Positions 6,414 to 10,594 of a stretch of 10,594 nt of DNA are shown one piece after another. Position 1 is the stretch's first letter, and each line of letters starts with the position of its first letter. The position numbers and the translations under genes were made by a program. This DNA comes from JAFAZJ01 sp964437145. Its GTDB lineage: Bacteria > Pseudomonadota > Alphaproteobacteria > Reyranellales > Reyranellaceae. Where the stretch lies: contig CAYTFW010000190.1 of NCBI GenBank assembly GCA_964437145.1, positions 1 through 10,594 of the forward strand, given 5' to 3'. Under the pieces are notes generated by a model. The model saw only the letters and a list, made by a program, of their open reading frames with translations. It did no database searches and was not told where the DNA came from.

Positions 6414-7100
6414 TTAGGCGCGCTCGCTTCGAGGCTCCGCGTCGGGCCGGACGCCGCTCCGCGACGGCAGCGCCAGCACGGCGTAGCGCGCGTAGTCGCG
6501 ATGCGGGCGCTCGCAGCGTAGCGTGGCGCCCAGCATCCGCGCATGCTCGCCCAGCGCCGCCTCGAGCTCGGCGCGCGGGGTGACGTGGAACATCGCGAGC
6601 CAGTGGCGCAATGCGAGGCGAAACGGAGTCGGCAGGCGCGACTGCTCGCCGAAATCGACGACGTGGAACTGGCCGCCGGGCGCGACAGTGTCGACCGCGC
6701 GCGACAGCGCTTCGCGCCAGGGCGGAATCATCGACAGGCTGTAGGAGGCGAAGACGCGCTGGAAGCGCGCGACGCCGAACAACGCCTGCGGATCGAACGA
6801 CGTGGCATCGGCCTGCGCCAGTCGGATGCGGCGGCCGAGCCCGGCGCGGCGCACGGCGTCCTGCGCCGTCGCCAGCATCTCCGTTGACAGATCGATGCCG
6901 TACAGGCGCGCCTTGGGATAGCGCCTTGCCGCGAGGATCAGGTTGCGCGCGGTGCCGCAGCCGATCTCCAGAACGTGGTCGGAATCCCGCGGTCTCAGGC
7001 CCGCGATCAGGCGATCGCGGCCGAGGAGATAGAATTTTCGGGTGGCGTCGTAGATGTGCCGCTGGTGCCGATAGATCCGATCCATCAGCTCCTGGCTCAA
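6414..7100 (-). CDS. btaB: BtaB, SAM-dependent N-methyltransferase of betaine-lipid synthesis
   Basis: BtaB methylates diacylglyceryl-homoserine three times to give the betaine lipid DGTS. The 228-residue protein has class I methyltransferase motifs: VLEIGCGTARN (43-53), the acidic ribose-binding residue in LYGIDLS (Asp70), and PGGQFHVVDFG further on. Its N-terminus LMDRIYRHQRHIYD followed by FYLLGRDR is characteristic of BtaB rather than generic methyltransferases. I chose a TTG start at 7100: it overlaps the btaA stop (TTGA) and has GGAGG seven bases upstream. The ATG at 7085 is the alternative, with AGGAG only three bases away. The open frame reaches to 7304 but that part lies inside btaA. 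Coupling to btaA supports the function. The C-terminal 15 or so residues are Arg/Ser/Glu-rich. Confidence 0.88.
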   Translation of the reverse strand: MSQELMDRIYRHQRHIYDATRKFYLLGRDRLIAGLRPRDSDHVLEIGCGTARNLILAARRYPKARLYGIDLSTEMLATAQDAVRRAGLGRRIRLAQADATSFDPQALFGVARFQRVFASYSLSMIPPWREALSRAVDTVAPGGQFHVVDFGEQSRLPTPFRLALRHWLAMFHVTPRAELEAALGEHARMLGATLRCERPHRDYARYAVLALPSRSGVRPDAEPRSERA

Positions 7101-8278
7101 GCGGCGTCCTCCAGCACGTAGAGATGGAAGCCGCCATAGATCGCCGAGCGGTCGCGCCGGGTGAGATCGCACGATTGTGCGGCCTCGTAGCGCCAGCGGC
7201 CGAGAATCGCCGGATCGACGCGGCCGGGCAGCAGGCTGGGCTCGGCGGCGGTGCGGAAGATCACGCGGGCCCCAGGCTTCGCGGTGCGGGTGATCTCCGC
7301 CCATAACGCATTGAGCTGCTCGTCGTTCATCCAGTCTTGCGCGTCCAGCAGCACGTAGCGGTCGCGCGACACGGGGAGGCAGCCCTTGAGGTAGTCGGTC
7401 AGCGATTGCTGAAGCACCAGCACGCGGCCGGCACGCTCGCGGATCGCCGGGAAGTGGTCGCGCCGCAGATAGGGCGGCAGCGGACCGTCGCCGCTGTCGT
7501 CGTAGCCGCGCCCAAAGGCCTGCCAGGCGAAGTAGTTGTCGGCGATGCTGAAGCCGCAGACCAAGCGTTCCAGCCGCTGGCGCAGCACCGGCGCCATATC
7601 ACCACCGGCCGCCAGCGCCGCGTATTGCGCCGGCGGGATGCCCAGCCCATAGAGCGACAGCCGCCGACTCGTTGCCCAGCGCACCAGGCGCTTGTCGAAC
7701 AGCGGCGCCAGTGCCGTGTCGAAGATCGTACGCTGCTCGCCCAGGCTGCGCGCGTTGAGCACGTCGCGCGGATCGATGCCGTAGGCGCGCGCCACGATAT
7801 GCGCCACACCGATGAAGCGGCCGAGCAGGCCGTGATGATAGAAATCGCGCGCGAACATGCCGATGCGGCGACGACCCAGGCCCAGCACGCGGCGACGCTC
7901 CCAATAGTGCCGGCTCGCGCTGTCGAGTCTGGGCGCCAGGAAACACCAATAGGCATCGACGTTCTCCTGCACATCGGCGGCGCCGAAGAAGCGGTAGAAG
8001 GCCTGCCAGTCCGGCAGCTCGCGCGCCGCCGCCAGCTTCAGCCGGTTGAGCGCGACATGCGCCGGGCTGAGATCGACGGCGGTGATGCGCTGAGGGTCCG
8101 CGACCAGGTAGGAGAGGATGTTGCAGCCGCCCGAGGCGATGGCCACGACATGGCTGTCGGGCTGGATCGCCAGCGCCTCCATGTCGATATCCGGATCCTC
8201 CCAGATCTGCGGATAGACCAGCCCCTTGAACGCCCAGGTGAAGAGGTGCTGCAGGGCACTGTCGAACAGCGACTTCAT
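7097..8278 (-). CDS. btaA: BtaA, SAM:diacylglycerol 3-amino-3-carboxypropyltransferase
   Basis: BtaA moves the 3-amino-3-carboxypropyl group of SAM onto diacylglycerol, giving diacylglyceryl-homoserine, the first step of DGTS synthesis at the membrane. The 393 residues fit the family (DUF3419, about 390-415). Recognisable blocks are FTWAFKGLVYPQIWEDPDID (13-32), the SAM-binding VVAIASGGCNILSYL (44-58) with ITAVDLSPAHVALN (65-78), FCGF-like CGFSIADNYFAWQAFGRGY, and a second Rossmann-like C-terminal half (VLVLQQSLTDYLKG, YVLLDAQDWMND). The ATG at 8278 gives the expected N-terminus. It is preceded only by CGGGG directly at the start, a poor ribosome-binding site, which may mean a very short leader. 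DGTS formation by this pathway replaces phospholipid during phosphate limitation in other alphaproteobacteria. Confidence 0.93.
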   Translation of the reverse strand: MKSLFDSALQHLFTWAFKGLVYPQIWEDPDIDMEALAIQPDSHVVAIASGGCNILSYLVADPQRITAVDLSPAHVALNRLKLAAARELPDWQAFYRFFGAADVQENVDAYWCFLAPRLDSASRHYWERRRVLGLGRRRIGMFARDFYHHGLLGRFIGVAHIVARAYGIDPRDVLNARSLGEQRTIFDTALAPLFDKRLVRWATSRRLSLYGLGIPPAQYAALAAGGDMAPVLRQRLERLVCGFSIADNYFAWQAFGRGYDDSGDGPLPPYLRRDHFPAIRERAGRVLVLQQSLTDYLKGCLPVSRDRYVLLDAQDWMNDEQLNALWAEITRTAKPGARVIFRTAAEPSLLPGRVDPAILGRWRYEAAQSCDLTRRDRSAIYGGFHLYVLEDAA

Positions 8279-8286
8279 CCCCGCAG

Positions 8287-8318
8287 AATATCCACAGGTC
8301 GTGTCGGTTTGATGAAAC
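8287..8318 (-). promoter_or_regulatory. Candidate Pho-box-like promoter of btaAB
   Basis: On the minus strand GTTTCAT-CAAA-CCGACAC (8318 to 8301) matches the two 7-base halves of a PhoB box (CTGTCAT-N4-CTGTCAY) at 5/7 each, with correct 11-base periodicity. Eight bases on is GATATT (8292-8287), a possible -10. A start site would then fall at about 8280, almost on the btaA ATG (8278). btaA is known to be PhoB-dependent in Sinorhizobium meliloti. The match is degenerate, so this is a hypothesis. Confidence 0.3.
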
Positions 8319-8344
8319 CGCTACTAGCAATGGTGGTCGGTTTG
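8303..8344. repeat. 9-base direct repeat GTCGGTTTG upstream of btaA
   Basis: GTCGGTTTG occurs at 8303-8311 and again at 8336-8344, 33 bases apart from start to start, about three helical turns. The first copy also forms a perfect inverted pair CGGTTT-GATG-AAACCG (8305-8320). Such spacing is typical of paired regulator sites, but the repeat may be chance. Confidence 0.4.
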
Positions 8345-8347
8345 GGG

Positions 8348-8388
8348 CACGGCGCGCCGTGTGTCGGACCGCGAGCCGACCCGCGGTC
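8348..8388 (-). terminator. GC-rich hairpins at the end of the hydrolase gene
   Basis: Two strong inverted repeats follow the hydrolase coding end. GACCGCG/CGCGGTC (8367-8373 and 8382-8388, 8-base loop) overlaps the stop codon. CACGGCGCGCCGTG (8348-8361) is a perfect 14-base palindrome. Neither is followed by a T-tract in the minus direction, so intrinsic termination is uncertain. They could also act as an mRNA 3'-end barrier or a protein-binding site before btaA. Confidence 0.3.
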
Positions 8389-9175
8389 AGTTCAGCGTAC
8401 GCAGCGCTTCGACCAACGCGTCGGGTTTTTCATGGCCGACAAGGTGGCCGGCCTGGGGGATCGTGGTGAGGCGCGCACCGGCGATGCCCTTGATGAACTC
8501 TTTCGCATAGACCGGCGGGATCAGCTTGTCGTTCTCGCCCCACACCACGAGCGTGCGCGCCTTGATGCGGTAGAGCCGTTCCGACAGCCCGCGCTCGGGA
8601 ATCGGGAACAGCATCTTGCCGGCGGTGCCCAGGCGCCGCGCATTGGCGATCATGAACTCGGCGAGGAACTTCACATCGTTCATGTCGCCGCCCGGCGTCA
8701 TCAGCTTCACGCCGGCCTCGACATCGTGGAACAGGTAGTGCGGGAATTCCTGCGGCAGCAGGGCGAAGATGTCGACGATAGGATGCTCGGGCAGCCAGAT
8801 GCCGGCTGGCGCGATCAGCGCCAGGCGCTCGATCTCGTTGGGCGCGATCGCCGCCATCTCGGCCGCGATCATGCCGCCCATGGAGTGACCGACGACCAGC
8901 GGCTTGGAGAGCCCCAGCGCCTGCATCACGTCGTAGCCGTGCAGGGTGACGTCGAGCATGTCGCGCAGGCGCTCCTCGCCGACGGAATCCTCGTAGCCCG
9001 GCAGCAGCGGCGCGTAGACGCGGTAGTGCCGCGCCAGCGCGGCGATCACCCGGTCCTCGCGCATCAGCCCGCCGGCGCCATGCAGGTAGAATAGCGGCGG
9101 CCCGTCGCCGCCCTCATAGACGCGGACCTTGTTGCGGCCGCCGGCGACGTCGATCAGACGAGACGTGATGGTCAT
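8387..9175 (-). CDS. Alpha/beta hydrolase
   Basis: This 262-residue protein has the full alpha/beta-hydrolase catalytic set: oxyanion-region LHGAGG (31-36), nucleophile elbow VVGHSMGG with Ser98, acid Asp216 in VVWGENDKLIPP, and His244 in PQAGHLVGHEKP. The cap region (about 125-195) is Phe/Leu/Met-rich. This resembles C-C-bond or ester hydrolases of catabolic pathways such as the meta-cleavage product hydrolase group, but the substrate cannot be read from the sequence. No signal peptide is seen, so it is probably cytoplasmic. The ATG lies two bases after the stop of the upstream flavin monooxygenase gene, and its GGAG ribosome site abuts that stop, so the two are almost certainly co-transcribed and coupled. 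Confidence 0.88.
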   Translation of the reverse strand: MTITSRLIDVAGGRNKVRVYEGGDGPPLFYLHGAGGLMREDRVIAALARHYRVYAPLLPGYEDSVGEERLRDMLDVTLHGYDVMQALGLSKPLVVGHSMGGMIAAEMAAIAPNEIERLALIAPAGIWLPEHPIVDIFALLPQEFPHYLFHDVEAGVKLMTPGGDMNDVKFLAEFMIANARRLGTAGKMLFPIPERGLSERLYRIKARTLVVWGENDKLIPPVYAKEFIKGIAGARLTTIPQAGHLVGHEKPDALVEALRTLN

Positions 9176-9177
9176 GC

Positions 9178-10413
9178 CTACTCCGCCGCCACCTGGCGAC
9201 GCTCACTCTGCTGCATCGGCTTGATCCAGAAGCGGTCCTCGTTCTTCCACTCCTGGAACAGCTCGGCCTTGAGCCTGGGCATCACCTGCTCGGCGAACAG
9301 CTTGGTCGAATGCCGAACCTTGTCGCCGGGCATGTCGCCGACCTGGAACAGGCCGAAGATGTTGCCCACGCGCAGGGTCTTCGCCAGATCGACCATGCGG
9401 TCGTGGACCGTCTTGGGCGAGCCGGCGATGACGTAGCCCTGGTCGACAAGGTCCTTCCAGGTCAAGGTCGGGTAGTTGCGCAGCTGCGCCTGGGTGAGCT
9501 GCGTGATCATGTTGGCCTGCAAGGTCTTCACCGTGCGGTAGCCCGGCGCGTCGGCGAAGCCGGGATAGACGTGCAGGCAGCGGTTATAGAAATAGTGCAC
9601 GTGCTTGCTGTAGAGCTTCTCCGCCTCGGCGTCGGTATCGGCGACACAGATCACCTGGGCGAAGCCGCCACGATAGGGACTCTCGTCCTTGCCCGCCTTG
9701 GCGACGCGCTCCCAGTAGCCTTCCATCAGCTGCTTGGCGCGCATGTAGCCCGAGTAGCTGAGGTAGCAATAGGTGTAGTCGAACTCGAGGCAGAAATCGT
9801 AGGTCTCGATCGAGCCGCCGCCGGGGATGAAGATCGGTGGGCGCGGCCGCTGGATCGGCTTGGGCCAGCAATTGACGTAGCGCAGCTTGGTGTAGCGGCC
9901 GTTGAAGGCGAAGGGCTCGTCCTCGCGCCACGCCCGCATGATCAGCTCGTGCGCCTCGTTGTACTTCTCGCGCGTCAGCGCCGGGATGGTGCCGTAGGCG
10001 TAGTTGGTGTCCATCGACGTGCCGACCGGGAAGCCGCAGGCGAGGCGGCCGCCGGTGATCACATCGAGCATCGCGAATTCCTCGGCGACGCGGATCGGCG
10101 GATTGTAGAGCGCGATCGAATCGCCCAGCACCATGATCGCCGCCTTGCTAGTGCGCCGCGCCAAGGCGGCCGCCATCAGGTTGGGCGAGGGCATCAGGCC
10201 ATAGGCGTTGGCGTGGTGTTCGTTCACGCCCAGCGCGTCGAAGCCCATCTCCTCGGCGTATTCGAGCTGGTCGAAATAGTCGTGATAGACGTGATGGCCG
10301 CGCTTGGCGTCATACAAGGTCGTCGGGATGTCGACCCAGACCGAGCGATGCTTCTCGCGGAAGTCATCCGGCAGATGGGGCCATGGCATCAGATGGAACC
10401 AGGTGAACTTCAT
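9178..10413 (-). CDS. LLM-class (luciferase-like) flavin-dependent oxidoreductase
   Basis: This 411-residue protein belongs to the bacterial luciferase-like family, TIM-barrel enzymes that use reduced flavin, often to oxygenate a substrate. Signatures are MKFTWFHLMPWPHLP at the start, the GFDALGVNEHHAN block (58-70) with GLMPSPNLMAAALARRTSK, VLGDSIALYNPPIRVAEEFA, and DVITGGRLACGFPVG. The C-terminal part carries YVIAGSPKTVHDRM, typical of the family. Length is slightly above the common 340-380. The ATG at 10413 has GGGGAGG about 6 bases upstream. Two bases separate its stop from the alpha/beta hydrolase, and a probable SnoaL-like gene precedes it by about 105 bases on the same strand. This layout suggests a monooxygenase-plus-hydrolase step in breakdown of an unknown organic compound. 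No separate flavin reductase gene is seen. Confidence 0.9.
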   Translation of the reverse strand: MKFTWFHLMPWPHLPDDFREKHRSVWVDIPTTLYDAKRGHHVYHDYFDQLEYAEEMGFDALGVNEHHANAYGLMPSPNLMAAALARRTSKAAIMVLGDSIALYNPPIRVAEEFAMLDVITGGRLACGFPVGTSMDTNYAYGTIPALTREKYNEAHELIMRAWREDEPFAFNGRYTKLRYVNCWPKPIQRPRPPIFIPGGGSIETYDFCLEFDYTYCYLSYSGYMRAKQLMEGYWERVAKAGKDESPYRGGFAQVICVADTDAEAEKLYSKHVHYFYNRCLHVYPGFADAPGYRTVKTLQANMITQLTQAQLRNYPTLTWKDLVDQGYVIAGSPKTVHDRMVDLAKTLRVGNIFGLFQVGDMPGDKVRHSTKLFAEQVMPRLKAELFQEWKNEDRFWIKPMQQSERRQVAAE

Positions 10414-10451
10414 CGTGTCCTCCCCGGGGGCGGGTTCCGAAGGTCACGATG

Positions 10452-10502
10452 AAGGTAGCGGCTGGCCGGGGCGGCAAACAAGGAAAGATGACGCCGACGT
10501 CA
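10452..10502 (-). promoter_or_regulatory. Candidate promoter and operator of the monooxygenase gene
   Basis: On the minus strand TTGTTT (10476-10481) lies 18 bases from TACCTT (10452-10457), a weak promoter match. Just upstream is an inverted repeat TGACG-CCGA-CGTCA (10489-10502) that could bind a dimeric regulator, or could be a weak hairpin after the preceding gene. No T-tract follows it. Confidence 0.25.
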
Positions 10503-10518
10503 CGCGAAGCGAAACGCC

Positions 10519-10594
10519 TCAAGCCGGCAGTGTGCGGTCGACGTGATAGGCCTTCGCGGTGATCAACCACTCGCCGTCGAAGCGGTGATAGGTG
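10519..10594 (-). CDS. 3' end of a probable SnoaL/NTF2-like protein gene
   Basis: Reading the minus strand from the window edge gives 24 codons ending in TGA at 10519-10521. The peptide includes YHRFDGEWLITAKAYHVDR. A terminal strand pair with RFDGEWLI and a short tail is typical of the end of SnoaL-like/NTF2-fold proteins, which are small cone-shaped domains serving as isomerases, cyclases or ligand binders. Only this tail is visible, so the family call is tentative. It lies on the same strand as, and about 105 bases upstream of, the luciferase-like oxidoreductase gene. Confidence 0.45.
   Translation of the reverse strand, partial: TYHRFDGEWLITAKAYHVDRTLPA

Noticed and set aside
7101..7304. 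Longer N-terminus of btaB starting at 7304
   Set aside because: The extra residues lie inside btaA, have no family similarity, and the TTG at 7100 has a good ribosome-binding site and stop-start overlap.
7337..9094. Long plus-strand open frame of 585 codons antisense to btaA and the hydrolase
   Set aside because: It spans two well-supported minus-strand genes and their spacer, is rich in Arg, His, Gln and Ala, and has no recognisable domain. It is a typical opposite-strand shadow in GC-rich DNA.
9310..10452. Plus-strand open frame of 380 codons antisense to the luciferase-like gene
   Set aside because: Low-complexity Val/Arg/Ala/Gly composition and complete overlap with a clear LLM-family gene.

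Overview
The window is a GC-rich chromosomal segment, roughly two-thirds G+C, and almost fully coding. It most likely comes from an alphaproteobacterium. The evidence is the gene run trpD-trpC-moaC-moeA-lexA next to comEC, an alphaproteobacterial-type LexA, a direct-repeat SOS box of the GTTC-N7-GTTC class upstream of lexA, and BtaA/BtaB betaine-lipid genes. A Rhodospirillales- or Reyranella-like member is a guess only. I see no rRNA, tRNA, CRISPR array, insertion sequence or phage gene, and no gene-free stretch over 300 bases.

Left block (1-5551): the 3' part of comEC (+) runs into lexA (-), the two stop codons overlapping tail to tail. Upstream of lexA, all on the minus strand, lies a tightly packed run trpD > trpC > moaC > moeA, with 1-4 base overlaps at trpC/moaC and moaC/moeA. 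TrpD and TrpC perform two consecutive steps of tryptophan synthesis from anthranilate. MoaC and MoeA perform the second and a late step of molybdenum cofactor synthesis. lexA has its own well-formed promoter, covered by a perfect SOS box. Within trpC a ~120-base patch is about one-third G+C while the reading frame and family motifs are intact; this is the most anomalous stretch in the window.

Middle (5552-6380): a divergent intergenic region with candidate promoters in both directions, then a stand-alone gene for a small papain-like (C39-like) protein with a plausible Cys-His-Asp triad. It sits where many alphaproteobacteria carry trpG. Its function is unknown.

Right block (6414-10594), all on the minus strand: btaA-btaB, a translationally coupled pair making diacylglyceryl-trimethylhomoserine (DGTS), a phosphorus-free membrane lipid usually induced by phosphate starvation. 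A degenerate Pho-box-like element lies just upstream of btaA. Beyond it is a second operon-like set: the 3' end of a probable SnoaL/NTF2-like gene, a luciferase-like flavin monooxygenase and an alpha/beta hydrolase two bases downstream. This set looks like an uncharacterised oxidation/hydrolysis module of unknown substrate.

Overall most genes are well-known families. The items worth follow-up are the trpC composition patch, the orphan cysteine-peptidase-like gene beside trpD, and the regulatory DNA upstream of btaA.
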